Below, one piece after another: positions 43,426 through 54,896 of a stretch of DNA of 64,000 nt. This DNA comes from Schistocerca nitens. Lineage: Eukaryota; Arthropoda; Insecta; Orthoptera; Acrididae. The notes under the pieces are model-generated. The model ran no database searches. It was given only the letters and a program-made list of their open reading frames with translations, and was not told where the DNA came from. The position numbers and the translations under genes were made by a program. The DNA is taken from assembly GCF_023898315.1 (NCBI RefSeq), contig NC_064617.1, positions 620,549,000 through 620,612,999 of the forward strand, written 5' to 3'. Position 1 is the stretch's first letter, and the number at the start of each line of letters is the position of its first letter.

Positions 43426-44717
43426 CGAGGTGCGACAGTAAAGTAATGAGACTGATGTGAAAAAAAAATTCCTTACCGTTTTAGTGGAGTTTAGTCTTGT
43501 CTCCTTCAAAGTAGTTCCCTTGTGATTGCAAATACTTTTTCCAGCGCTTCTACCATTGATGGTAGCATTTCTGAAACACATCTTCTGTAATATCCTCCAA
43601 GACCCTCGTCACAGCGTTTTGGACATCTTGTGTTGTTTGAAAATGGTGTATTGTGACGGCCGTTTTGACTCTTGGAAATAGAGAAAAGTCACACGGAGCG
43701 ATATCTGGTGAATATTGTGGCTGTGGTAATACTGAAATTTGTTTTTAGGTTAAAAATTGCTGTACTGGCAGAGCAGTACGGGATGGCGCATTATCGTGAT
43801 GAAGAAACCAATTATCAGCAATGTAGGCACGGACACGAGGAACTCTTTTACGAAGTCTTTGTACAATTTCTTTGTAGTAATATTAATTAACTGTTTGTCC
43901 AGGTGGCACCCCTTGGAATCAAAGAAGCACACAAGCATGCGTTTCACTTTTGACTTTGACATGCGAGCTTTTTTTGGTCTGTGTGTTCCCTTTGAGCACC
44001 ATTGCGACTTTGGCGTTCTGTCTCTGGATCGTACTGGAAAAACCAACTTTCATCACCAGTGATAACATGGCTCAACAATTCTGGATTGACTTCCGTTCGC
44101 TCTAACAGATCGGCTGCCACATTTTTCCGTGTTTCTCACTGTTGTGGTGTGAGATTTTTGGGGACCATTTTTGCACAAATCTTTCTCATACCAAGATCTT
44201 CAGTTATAGGACGAACCGTTTCTTGATTGATGTTAAGTTCTTCTGCAATCATTTTCACGGGTAATCTTTGATCAGATCGTACGAGTTCACCCACCCTAGC
44301 CAAGTTGACATCCGTCCGCGAGGTTGATGGTCGTCCACTGTGGCCTTCATCTTCAGCATTCGTTCTGCCTTCACTAAACATTTTATGCCAACGAAAAACT
44401 TGAGCTCTTGACATAACCTTCTCTCTAAAAGCCTTTTGAAGCTTAGCATAAGTTGTCGTCGCGTTTTCACCCAATTCAACGCAAAAATAAATGGCATAAC
44501 GTTGCGCAATATTATGCGGTTCCATTTCCATGACGTGAGACACAAACACGTGTTAACTTATTACAGCACAATTCACGACTGAGCAGTTGCATCGATGTGC
44601 CACATGGATTAGAAGCAGCTTATAGACCAAGGTCAAAGATATTGTGCCTACGCCAGCTTGCAGGGTTGCCACATCTTGCAAAGAAAATCAGTCTCATTAC
44701 TTTATTGTAGCGCCTTG
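43426..44717 (-). mobile_element. Mariner element, broken, inserted in Tc1 tail
   Basis: 1292 bp with TA at 43424-43425 and 44718-44719. The terminal repeats, CGAGGTGCGACAGTAAAGTA at the left and CAAGGCGCTACAATAAAGTA read from the right, continue AATGAGACTGAT in both. Coding on minus: RYAIYFCVELGENATTTYAK, MSRAQVFRWHKMF and GHSGRPSTSRTDVNLARVGE (44549-44136); then VITGDESWFFQYDPET, MSKSKVKRMLVCFFDSKG, FLHHDNAPSRTALPVQQFLT, QPQYSPDIAPCDFSLFPR. All three catalytic Asp residues (DD34D spacing) are present, but stops and frame changes interrupt the protein. A related Tc1 tail at 34.2 kb shows the uninterrupted target site. Confidence 0.92.
44136..44549 (-). pseudogene. Mariner transposase N-terminal frame
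   Basis: Open 138-codon piece with both helix-turn-helix motifs (KLQKAFREKVMSRAQVFRWH; RLPVKMIAEELNINQETV) and ending AKMVPKNLTPQQ, the usual linker before the catalytic domain. Confidence 0.88.
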
Positions 44718-44840
44718 TATTTCTTTCAGTTATTTTCTGTACTGTGCTATAGGAGTTCTTCCTATGTATGTTCCAAGTTTCTCCAAGCTGCGTTCTCGGT
44801 AGTGACACATAATGCGAAAGTTACTTTTATCCTTACGCTT
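44718..44840 (+). mobile_element. Distal end of the mariner-split Tc1 remnant
   Basis: TATTTCTTTCAGTTATTTTC and TAGTGACACATAATGCGAAA continue the tail interrupted at 43425; they align with 34272-34400. Confidence 0.7.
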
Positions 44841-45372
44841 TGCACACTGGTATATGTATCGAGACTCCCTGCGCAGCAAATAATCTTGCCTGACTATAAA
44901 ACAGTGAAGGTTCACTCTGAAGGTTACTCTTAAACGCGGCAAAAGATCGAACAGGCAGAATTCAGGCCAATATCGGTAATATGCGCGTGTTGCATGGTGT
45001 TATTCTGCATACTAAGCTCAATGATTATGACATTACTGGGAAAAAGCAAATTCCTCTCACACAGCATGGGCTGATGGAAAGCCACTCTTGGCAAATACAG
45101 CAGTGCTTAATTCATAAACAATTTATTGCAAATTGTCAATATAGCTAAACACTCAGATACCGTCTTCATAGGTACCCAAAATGCGTTGTACACTGGAGCT
45201 CATAGCTGACTGGTAAAAAAGATACGAACGCGTGAAGTATCTTTACAAATATGTGATACATTTAATGAATATGTGAGTAATAGGGCGGACTACTTTAAAA
45301 TGAACAGCCAACTACAAAAACGAAAGTAACGTCGGCAGTGCACTCCAAAGAGGCGTAATAGGATCTGAAATT
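44841..45372. other. Intergenic DNA, no gene recognised
   Basis: No feature recognised. Confidence 0.45.
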
Positions 45373-45383
45373 CTTTCACATGT

Positions 45384-45588
45384 GGCCGGCCGAAGTGGCC
45401 GTGCGGTTAAAGGCGCTGCAGTCTGGAACCGCAAGACCGCTACGGTCGCAGGTTCGAATCCTGCCTCGGGCATGGATGTTTGTGATGTCCTTAGGTTAGT
45501 TAGGTTTAACTAGTTCTAAGTTCTAGGGGACTAATGACCTCAGCAGTTGAGTCCCATAGTGCTCAGAGCCATTTGAACCATTTTGAAC
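45384..45588 (+). mobile_element. tRNA-Ser-headed SINE (family A)
   Basis: Complete copy, target duplication CTTTCACATGT at 45373-45383 and 45589-45599. Shares the variants GCGGTTAAAGGCGCTGCAGT and GGTTTAACTAGTTC with the copies at 15.65 and 33.95 kb, suggesting one subfamily. Confidence 0.97.
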
Positions 45589-45599
45589 CTTTCACATGT

Positions 45600-46559
45600 A
45601 CAAACGGTTTACCAACTGAGGCCCCACTTATCAGACTGTTCAATGCCGATGTCGTTTTCTGCCGGAAAGAAATGTCGTTGGACGATCATAAGGAAATGTA
45701 AGAAGATTTGTAAAAAAATCGCTCTCTGTAATGAATAACCACTCTCTGTTAATGTCGGTAAGAGCAGGTTAATGGCTCTGAAAAAGGAGCCAAATAACAT
45801 CTGTAGATTCTGAGTGCATCACTTGGTGTAAATATAGGTGATGATACTAACAACGAAACATCACGAACCTGATCTCAGATTTTAACAAGAAAAAGCACAC
45901 TGCCAGCCTCAGTAATCGACCACTCTCGAAGATTTGGGCTATAATCCTGCAGAAAGCAGTTATGAACTCCTGAAAGTACAGTATCTAAACCTACGTGCGC
46001 ACCAGTTGTTTGTCACTCTTTGTTTGTCAGTCTCTTCGCCCCAGTGACACTCTTCAGTACCCGAGTGCGAAGTACTGTACAGTAGAGGGAGTAAGAAGTT
46101 TGTGAAATAGTGTTTTTACGTTGGTAACATGCTTTGTTCATTGCATCAAAGTGCGTTGTTTCTAACCCGTAGCTGGCGCCTGCGGTCTCTTTGTTTTTAT
46201 CGTGTTTATCATGCGATTCATATATGGCAGTGTAAGCGAATGTATGGAGATAGTGTCCCATTAAAGAAGTAGCGTAATGCTATTCAATTATTAATGTTAC
46301 TGCTTTACGTTATATTCATTAGATTTTAAAGCAGGGGCTGTTAGAGGGAAATACATATGTAAGAGATGCTCTGTTCTTCAACCTGATTAACATGATGAAA
46401 TTGTAAACTGAATATCATTAACTTCATTCCATAATAAGTTTCCAACTGCTTCGGTTGATTCATTTTAGTTTTGAGGCTATATGTAACAGCAGAGCATCAA
46501 TACTATAATAATGTTGAAAACATGCTTCTCAATGAAGACAAGTAGCAGTTTACTGTTGT
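45600..46559. other. Intergenic DNA, no gene recognised
   Basis: No feature recognised. Confidence 0.45.
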
Positions 46560-46827
46560 TACCAAAAATCTCTAAAAGTTCCTGATGGATTTACTTAAGA
46601 TTTTTACACGATACTAAAATACTCGTTCGAGCAGACAAAGGCTACAAGTTTTTAATATAAATGGTATATAAATATACACACAATAAATAAATGGGGAAGG
46701 TTGCTAGCGAAAATCTCGAAACATTCTTGACTTATTAATGTCAGATTTTTACACGATACTCTGACAAACTTACAAACGGACATACGCTACATGTTTTTAA
46801 TACATACGGTGTAGAAACACAAACATA

Positions 46828-48219
46828 AGAAAGTTTTGCATCACCTCGGATCCCATAAATGCTGAAGACAAACGTTGACTGTGGATATTCTATAACAGAC
46901 ACATTCCCTTTGACTGTTCAGAAATGTCACTAAACCCGCCCAAAGGTGTAAGCAACCATGCATGAGCAGCGCCTATTAGACGTAGGGGGTCCGACCGCCG
47001 ATCAGTTCCAGTCATTCCACCAGGAAGGAGGTACACGGCTCGTGTTGTCTGTAGTTCTACCATGCCTAGACGGTCAATATGACGGTTCGATCGGACAGGA
47101 AGGGCTCTCAGGAAGGGAAGTGTCCAGGCGTCCCCCAATGAACCAAAGCGATGTTGTTCGGACATGGAGGAGATACAGAGAGACAGGAACTGTCGATGAC
47201 ATCTCTCACTCAGGCCGACCAAGGGCTACTACTGCAGTGGATTATGGCTCGGACGAACCCTGACAGCAACGCCACCGTGTTGAATAACTCTTTTCGAGCA
47301 GCCACAGGACGTCGTGTTACTACTCAAACTGTGCGCAATAAGTTGCATGATGCGCAACTTCACTCCCGATGTCTATGGCGAGGTCCATCTTTGCAACCAC
47401 GACACCATGCAGCGTGGTACAGATGGGCGCAACAACATGTCGATTGGACCACTCAGGATTGGCATCACGTTCTTTTCACCGATGAGTGTCGCACATACCT
47501 TCAACCAGACAATCGTCGGAGACGTGTCTGGAGGCCACCCGGCCAATCTGAAAGAATTAGACACACTGTCCAGCGAGAGCAACAAGGTGGAGGTTACCTG
47601 CTGTTTTGAAGTGGCATTATGTGGGGCCGACGTACGCCGCCGCCCTAGGTCATGGAAGGCACCGTAGCGGCTGTACGATAAGTGAATGCCATCCTCTGAC
47701 CGATAGTGCAACCATGCGGCAGCATATTGGTGAGGCATTCATCTTCAAGGACGACAATTTGCGTCCCCATCGTGCACATCTTGTGAATGACTTCCTTCGG
47801 GATAACTACATCGCACGACTAGAGTGGCTAGCATGTTCTTCGGATATGAACCCTATTAGAAATGCATGGGATAGATTGAAAAGTGCGACGTAAGCCTCCA
47901 ACCACTCTGAGGGATCTACGCAGAATCGCCGTTGAAGAGTGGGACAGTCAGGACCAACAGTGCCTTGGTGAACTTGTGGATAATATGCCACGACGAATAC
48001 AACTATGTATCAATGCAAGAGGACGTTTTACCGGGTATTAGATGTACTGATGTCTACAGCATTCTGGACCACCACCTCTGAAGGTCTCACTTTATAGTGG
48101 TACAACATGCAACGTGTGGTTTTCATGAGCAATAAAAAGGGCGGAAATATTGATCGCTACTGCAATTTTCTGTACAGGTTCCGGAACGCACGGAACCGAG
48201 GTGATGCAAAACTTTTTTT
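46828..48219 (+). mobile_element. Tc1-like element, broken
   Basis: Ends AGAAAGTTTTGCATCACCTC (left) and AAAAAAGTTTTGCATCACCT read from the right. Left TA at 46826-46827; the right TA is unclear. About 1.39 kb. Inserted in satellite-like DNA. Transposase in at least three frames on plus. Confidence 0.85.
46958..48043 (+). pseudogene. Tc1-like transposase, broken, catalytic Glu lost
   Basis: N-terminal GQYDGSIGQEGLSGREVSRR and VVRTWRRYRETGTVDDISHS; middle NNSFRAATGRRVTTQTVRNK, DWHHVLFTDECRTYLQPDNR with the first Asp (about 47480); second site FIFKDDNLRPHRAH (about 47745); third site SSDMNPIRNAWDRL where Arg replaces the expected Glu (about 47850). The C-terminal part AVEEWDSQDQQCLGELVDNM and RRIQLCINARGRFTGY (to about 48040) is in another frame. 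Confidence 0.85.
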
Positions 48220-48519
48220 GGTGTGTTTATTTGTATATGTACTATATAAAAGAGAACTGTTGTCAGCAAATTTTTCGATAATTTCTTGATGGAATTACTT
48301 AAAACTGTACACTATACTCTCATAAATGTTTGGACGGCACAGGATACGTGTTTTTAAATGCATTTGACTCAAAGGGGAAACGTTGTTAGCAAACAGCTCG
48401 AAAAGTTAATGACCAGTTTACTTGAAATTTTTTCACGATACTCCAACGAACATTAGGAGAGACACAATCTTCATGTTATAAATATATATACTGTACAAAT
48501 ATACGAAGGGGAGTTGCAA

Positions 48520-49650
48520 AATAAGTTTCCCTTGTCGACTGTGGGCAGAGTTGTGTGATATGGGAGAATGACGACACGGCAGGTGAACGCGCATGTGCAA
48601 GACACCGATACACCATTGGGTAGAGGTCGACCGCGATCAAGCACATGGCGCTGTCGCAGTGCCTGCGCAAAGCGGAGGCCAGCCGCTCAGTCTTTTCCTG
48701 GAGCTATGGAGAGAAGGTGCTGAAATCTGGTTTCAGAGCTGGATCAGGCTCTGGAAAGGGGTCAAGGTCAATTACTGTTAGTTATACAAGAACACACACA
48801 ACTTTATTCCTCAAACCACTGTACGGTTTTCTCTTTAAAACAACAAAGTTCAATTCACAGCTGAGGGCCCAAATAACTTCCACAAGAATAAGTTTAAATG
48901 ATTGCTTTTAAAACACCAGGATTTAGAGTAACGGCTAGCTAGGGCATAGCCACCTATGGTAAACTAACATACGCAAACAGCGACAAACGTCGGTAAGCCC
49001 CTGCATATCAGCAACACTGACTGGCAACTACCAGCTGCTATTAGAGCCGACCAACAGGCCACAGCAGGGACACCGACGAGCTCGCCCACAGACGCACAAA
49101 CAATCTGCCAACATTCCCTCACACTGTGCTTCCGGTATATGACCTATCGGACACAAGATCGATGACAAACCTAACTGTTGCAGGTGGCTGACGCTGAACG
49201 AGGACTCTGTACCAGCACCCAGCGCCAGCCGCCGAGCAGCACAAACGCACAACGTCAAGGTATCGACATGCATGATACCCACTACTAACAAAGCCTATCC
49301 TTGCACAACCTATCGCAGGCAGCAAGACAACCGCTACTGCTCTTACCACCCGACCTAACTATCGCAGAGGTTTTTTTCCCTTGGCTCTTGCCTTGGCACT
49401 TTTTTTCCTCTGCCCTTAAAACCGCTACCCTTCGTCAGATTTCGAACAATCTATCACCAGATGAGCGCGTATTAATGGTTAATCTTAACCAGACGTACGC
49501 AAACATCGCAGTACCCACATCCTGCGACACCTGACTTTAGTGAATACTAACCCTTATGCAGAGATGACAGTAGACCTTTTGTGTTGGCCATCATGCCGGT
49601 GTGGGCGTGGAGGGGCTCCACCTCTTTAAAAAAAAAAGAAGAAAAGTAAC
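48520..49650. other. Unassigned, partly GC-rich sequence
   Basis: Open frames of 76-88 codons on both strands (48593-49349) show no family motif. The stretch about 49000-49330 is richer in C than its neighbours. No repeat recognised. Confidence 0.4.
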
Positions 49651-49654
49651 GGAT

Positions 49655-50130
49655 AAAGGCCTTACTTAAGTAAAATTACAATATCTTCTAAGCTAATGGC
49701 CTAAATAATGTTTCAGATCAGCTAAGAAAATTCTTTGAAGGCTAAGCATTTACTGATTCCGGCTAAGTCCATATTAAGGATAATTCAAGTTAATTCTTCT
49801 GCTGAAAGCCCAATTAAAAGATTTCTTTACATAAAAAAGAGAGACTTGAAAGATAAGCTTGTACACAGTAAAACAGAAAAAAATATCTTAAGAAAACTTG
49901 AAGCATCTTGTCTGCTAAAGGTCCAAACAATTACTCAAGAATAATTAAATACAACCTTAAGATAAACATTTACAGAACACAGCTGAAGGCCGTTTCACGA
50001 ATTCAAGATAGTTAAAGAGAAACCTTACAGACAAGGATTTACATATTAAAGCCACAGATTCTGAAACAAACGCGGCTTAAGGACTTAATACAGAGCAACA
50101 AGAATTTTAAATAAACACGGCTGAAGGCCT
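49655..50130 (+). repeat. Degenerate short repeat array with GGCTGAAGGCC motif
   Basis: Variants of a near-palindromic word recur at irregular intervals in AT-rich sequence: TAAAGGCCTT (49655), GCTAATGGCCT, GGCTAAGTCC, GCTGAAAGCCC, GCTAAAGGTCC, GCTGAAGGCCG, GGCTTAAGGACT, GGCTGAAGGCCT (50118). Confidence 0.5.
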
Positions 50131-50154
50131 GACAACCACCACTGAAAGCAAAAA

Positions 50155-50519
50155 AAAAATGTGTCTTACCAGATTTTCGTTTTACATGCTGTGAATCTGC
50201 TGCGTCAGGCATGATGTGTTAGTTTATTACTTCTTTACTGATATCTGTATGCAAGTCAGTTTTTTCAGACTGTATTTACATATGAAGAACGTATATGCAA
50301 AATTATATCATTGTGCGACATATTATTCAGGAGACGTAACGTCATACAGATTGAAATCGAAACTGCAGGACGAACGTCGCTACGGACATATGTGTGCAAA
50401 TAAGTGTGAAATATGTTTAAAATATGTGAACTATACGATACATGTCCTTCCTCTGGTAAAACCAGGACCGATTTCTATCAAACGTGGTACACGTGGAAAG
50501 AAATAGTGTGGGGTAAGAA
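50155..50519. other. Intergenic DNA, no gene recognised
   Basis: A 96-codon frame (50216-50506) has no recognisable motif. Confidence 0.4.
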
Positions 50520-51000
50520 CTAGCGATCTTCTATTAAGGTGGAGGTGATAATGTGGAGAGAGAAGGGAGCTGTAAGACAAGGAATGAAAGGGAGAGATAA
50601 GGAGTCATGGACAGACAGAGAAGAGGAGATGAACAAAGGAAAAAACAGGAGAGATGTACAGAGAGAGGTGGGAATAGGAGATGGACAGAGAGAGGGGAGG
50701 AGGGGTTTCACAAAGAGAGGGTGAAAACTAGTTGAATCGGGAGAGGGAGAGGAGTAGATCGACAGAGAGAAAGTGGAGGTGGAGATGAAGGGCATTAGGA
50801 ATTAATAGAGCGGCAGAAGGAGATAGAGGGGATTGTGGTGGTGGAGGAGATGGGCAGAGAGGGACGGAGCCAAAGGATAGAGGGAGGAGGAGTAGAAGGA
50901 CTAAGAGAATGGGGAAGAGCAAATAGACGGAGTGAAGGGGTTGTAGCTGAAAGGCAGGGAAAAATGAACAAAGAGAGGTGGAAGGGTTAGAAGGGCTAAC
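50520..51000 (+). repeat. Purine-rich low-complexity tract
   Basis: About 480 bp dominated by G and A on the plus strand (GGAGAGAG, GACAGAGAG, GGTGGAGGTG words). Open frames across it are compositional. Confidence 0.9.
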
Positions 51001-51147
51001 AGAGCTGAAAGAAATTCATATGCGGAAAATGTCGGTTACTGAGCCAGTCAGAATATTTTTGCTTCGCTTTCAGTACTTAGGAAACAAGCAAGACAATAGA
51101 CAGCGAACAAATTCAGAGAAGCAATGTACGATGACACCAGGACAATG

Positions 51148-51351
51148 GCCGGCCACTGTGGCCGAGCCGTTCTAGGCGCTTCAGTCTGGAACCGCTCGAC
51201 CGCTACGGTCGCAGGTTCGAATCCTACCTCGGGCATGGATATCTGTGATGCCCTTATTTTAGTTAGGTTTAAGTAGTTCTGAGTTGCAGGGGATTGATGA
51301 CCTCAGATGTTAAGTCCCATAGTACTCAGAGCCATGTGACCATTTGAACCA
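51148..51351 (+). mobile_element. tRNA-Ser-headed SINE (family A)
   Basis: Complete but more diverged copy (GAGCCGTTCTAGGCGCTTCA; tail GTACTCAGAGCCATGTGACC). No clean target duplication, in keeping with greater age. Confidence 0.92.
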
Positions 51352-51352
51352 G

Positions 51353-52072
51353 AACTATGTAGCCAAATTGAAAACAAAGTGAAACTGAACGCCGGAGGAA
51401 CTTGCACGTGAATCCTTGCAAGGAGAGCGCCGTAATTCCACCTAAACCCTTTTGAGTAAATTTAGAGAAACAGTGTTTGTGGATGCCTCTCCGACAATTC
51501 TAATCTACTATTATGAGATCATGGAATGTGATCTGACAGATTAGGGCGGGTAAAGAGGCGTACAGCGAGTCAGGTTTTCCCTCACACAATATGAGAATGG
51601 AATAGGAAAGAGAATGTCTGCTATAAGTATGAAGTACCCTCCACCATGAACTTTGCAGTGGCTAGAAGACTGTATAACGTTGGGATGCAGAACCAGACTC
51701 AAGACGCACAACTGGCGTGCAAATGGAATGTGGACAGCCTCTGGCTGAACTTGTTTTTAAATTTCACAATCGAGTTAGGGACTTTCTGGTGCACCTAAGC
51801 TACACACATAATCGATATTAGATATTATTTTCCTGATCACAGCCGGCTGTCAATCGAATTGTAAGCGTACAAGCTCCCGTCCACTACACGACAGCAAAAT
51901 GAAATCTCACACTCTCGTGTCTTAACCATGGGGCCTGCACCCTTGCCATTTGATCGACAGGCAGCTGTGATCTCGAAAATAATGCCTAATATCTACTAGA
52001 TGTTTTCTTGAGGTGCATCTGAAGAGGGGAATGGAATTGCCGGGATCGATCGTGTAATACAAAAAGGTAACA
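51353..52072. other. Intergenic DNA, no gene recognised
   Basis: No feature recognised. Confidence 0.45.
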
Positions 52073-52083
52073 AAACCAACCTA

Positions 52084-52279
52084 GCCGGCCGCGGTGGTCT
52101 CGCGGTTCTAGGCGCGCAGTCCGGAACCGTGCGACTGCTACGGTCGCAGGTTCGAATCCTGCCTCGGGCATGGATGTGTGTGATGTCCTTAGGTTAGCTA
52201 GGTTTAAGTAGTTCTAAGTTCTAGGGGACTGATAACCACAGCAGTTGAGTCCCATAGTGCTCAGAGCCATGTGTGTGTG
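52084..52279 (+). mobile_element. tRNA-Ser-headed SINE (family A)
   Basis: Complete copy with target duplication AAACCAACCTA at 52073-52083 and 52280-52290; ends in a short GTGTGTGT run in place of the usual TTGAACC. Confidence 0.96.
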
Positions 52280-52636
52280 AAACCAACCTACAACCAGAGG
52301 CTAATCATATACGGGTACGTTCCCACAATCCACTACTATTGGTAGTCAAGAGAGATTTCGTAAATCAGGAACTTAAAGGGGCACAGACGGGACTGATCTG
52401 ACGAGGGATATCCTTGATGCAAAACCAAGACGAAGAGGATAAAAACAACCGAAACGCAATTGTAATAGTGTACATTGAGCATGATTGTTTTTGAAGAAGA
52501 TATATAGGAAGGGCTTAGGTGCGTTTTTCTTTACGTCGTATTAGCGAGTAGGAATGATCTGAGAAAGAGAGTCTTCAGGCTTAGAAGAATTAATGTTCCA
52601 AAATTTGTGCTGTATACCAATAGTATTTCCACCACA

Positions 52637-54790
52637 GCGGAACTTCACTTAACGAGTACCTCCCGTAACGCACAATTCTCTTAACGAGCAAAACAAATTG
52701 AAAAAAAAGTCTTGCTTAACGAGCGATGTTTTGCATAATAAGTGACATCGATTCAATGTGACGTAACCATTCGTTTGCGCGAGACAGGCAGAATGTTCAA
52801 TAATATGAACTCCTTTCACTGTCGGCAGCGGCATGCGAACAATATATTTAGTACGTACGGCAGTCTGGGTTTAGCATTCTTTCTGCTACCATCTCAGTGA
52901 AGCTTGTGATCACATATTTTTCTAAACTGGTGATTACACAGTGGTTTTTTGTGTGTAAATTTTAATAACCTTCCCAGAAACGTCCCCGACGACAAAGCCA
53001 CAAGGAGACGACCATAATAGAAAGAAAATGACCTTAGCAATGAAACGTAAGATCCTGAAAAACGCGAATGTGGTGTGAGCGTTCCTGATTTAGCAACCAC
53101 GTACAATAGGTTTACATCAACTGTTTGCACTAACGTCAAGAACAAGGACGAGAATGAGGAGACAGATACTTCAAAGGGACGTTATCGAAAGGTTGCTCCT
53201 TATATGGATAAAGAAAAGCAATTGCAAGGCGGCACCGTTAACGAGAACCTCATTAAGAAGATGTCAGGAGCATCAGCGGCCGAAGAAGTGTTTAAGAGAA
53301 GCCGTGGGCTGTTCGAGAAGTACCGGCATCCACAGCGTTCTGAGGCACGGCGAAGCAGCCAGCTCCGACACAAAGGCAGCAGGGAACTTCATCAGCAACT
53401 TCTAGCTGCCCATAGAATTTTGAGGGTTATCTGCTACCAAAGGTTTATAATTGTGACGAGACACGTGTATTCTGGAAAACAAGAAGCCGAAGTGTAACTT
53501 TAAAACAGCAGAGGAGACGGCATTTCCCGGTCACAAGCCACTGAAAGACCGTTTCACGCTGTTATCCTGTACCAATGCACGCGGCGATTTGAAAATTAAA
53601 CCGTTCAGAAAGCCTATGAGCCTTCAAGAATGTTAAAATTCAAAATAGCAGATTAAATGTGAAGTGGAGGTCCAACAGCAAGGCATGAGTGACACGTGAT
53701 CTGTTTTCTGACTGGAGCAATGAAGTGTTTGGCCCTTCAGTGAAAAAATATTTACTTGAGATATATCTGCTACTCCACGTCTTGCTTGTTATGGACAGCT
53801 ATACTGTCCATTCTCCAGGCCTTCAAGACCCCTCCTTGAAGAATTTCAGTTAATCAATATCCGATTTCTGCCTCCCAGCACCGATCCATTGCTCAGGTCT
53901 ATGGACCAGCAGATTACTTCTAGCTTTAAGAAGCTCTGCACTAAAGCACTCTTGCACATTGCTTTGAGTTGACTGAGGCTACAAGCTCACTTTCAGAGAG
54001 TTTTTGAAATATCACTTCAACGTCGTTGCCTGCGTCAACATGACCGAAAAGGTGTGGGAAGGGGTTACCAAGACAACTCTCACTTCTGCTTGGAAGAAGT
54101 TCTGGACGGAGAGCGTTATCGAAAGTGATTCTGAGGCATTTGAATCAGTACCTTTGGAGCCTGTAGTCAACTAAATTGCGTTTTTGGCCAAGAGCATGGA
54201 ACGACAAGTTCATAACATTGATGTCGATGAGCTTGCAGAAGATCGCACTCAATAAATGACCACCGAAGAGCTTATGGAGTTGCGGTGTGTTTCATAGCAG
54301 GAAGTTGTGGAGGAGTTCTTCGGAGGAGAAGGAGTAGGGGGAGGAGGAGGTGGTGGTGGTAACAGCAAAACAACAATCTTTGCTAAAATAAGAGAAATGC
54401 AGAATGAATGGGAATCGGTTGCATCTTACATCGAAAATGGTTACCCAAATACGACAGTGGCTACGCGCGCTACATTTTTATGTAATGATAATGCTGTGTC
54501 ACCTCTTCGCCAAGTGTTGAAACGTCGGCAAACTATGGATAGCTTCCTAGTGAAAAAGAATTAGTTATTGTGTATCGTGAATAATAAAGTACATAACACT
54601 GCACGTATAATTTTCTTTGAAAAATACCACGAATGAGATAAAACTTTCGGTATTTTTTCTGCATGGAACGCATTATCGTATTTTACATTAATTTCTTTGG
54701 GATAAATTGTTTCGTTGAACGAGTGTTTGGCACCACGAGTAAAATTCTGTAACGAGTTATGCTTGCTCTTTGCGACATTCCACTTTCGAT
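52637..54790 (+). mobile_element. pogo/Tigger-like DNA element, heavily decayed
   Basis: The left end carries three subterminal TTAACGAG words at 52649, 52681 and 52716; related GAACGAG and TAACGAG words lie near the right end (about 54710 and 54752). Transposase traces on plus: GIHSVLRHGEAASSDTKAAG (about 53330-53390), the family's conserved pre-catalytic motif; NCDETRVFWK (first Asp, about 53450); LVMDSYTVHSP (second, about 53790); SMDQQI-like third site (about 53905). Many stops and shifts. A short GGA/GGT repeat interrupts it at 54320-54360. Confidence 0.75.
53075..53497 (+). pseudogene. Tigger-like transposase N-terminal remnant
   Basis: 141-codon open piece starting VPDLATTYNRFTSTV (a DNA-binding-domain-like start, with NVKNKDENEETDTSKGRYRK) that slips out of the family frame after RGLFEKYRHPQ; the true frame continues as GIHSVLRHGEAASS in a neighbouring phase. 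Confidence 0.65.
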
Positions 54791-54896
54791 AGTGCAGGGT
54801 TTGGTGGTGCACTAGTATAGCAATAAACAGGCGAACTGAGAGTGGATAATCAGAGCTGGCGCTACATAAGCTGACAGTTTCCATATCCTGAAATTA

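Larger units (their letters stand above)
46560..48460 (+). repeat. Diverged satellite-like tandem repeat split by a Tc1
   Basis: About four units with common words AAAATCTCGAAA/CAGCTCGAAAAGTT, GATGGA(T/A)TTACTTA, CACGATACT, GGCTACA(A/T)GTTTTTAAT. The CACGATACT-type anchors lie at about 46606, 46751, 48309 and 48433, spacing about 125-170 bp once the inserted transposon is subtracted. Confidence 0.65.
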
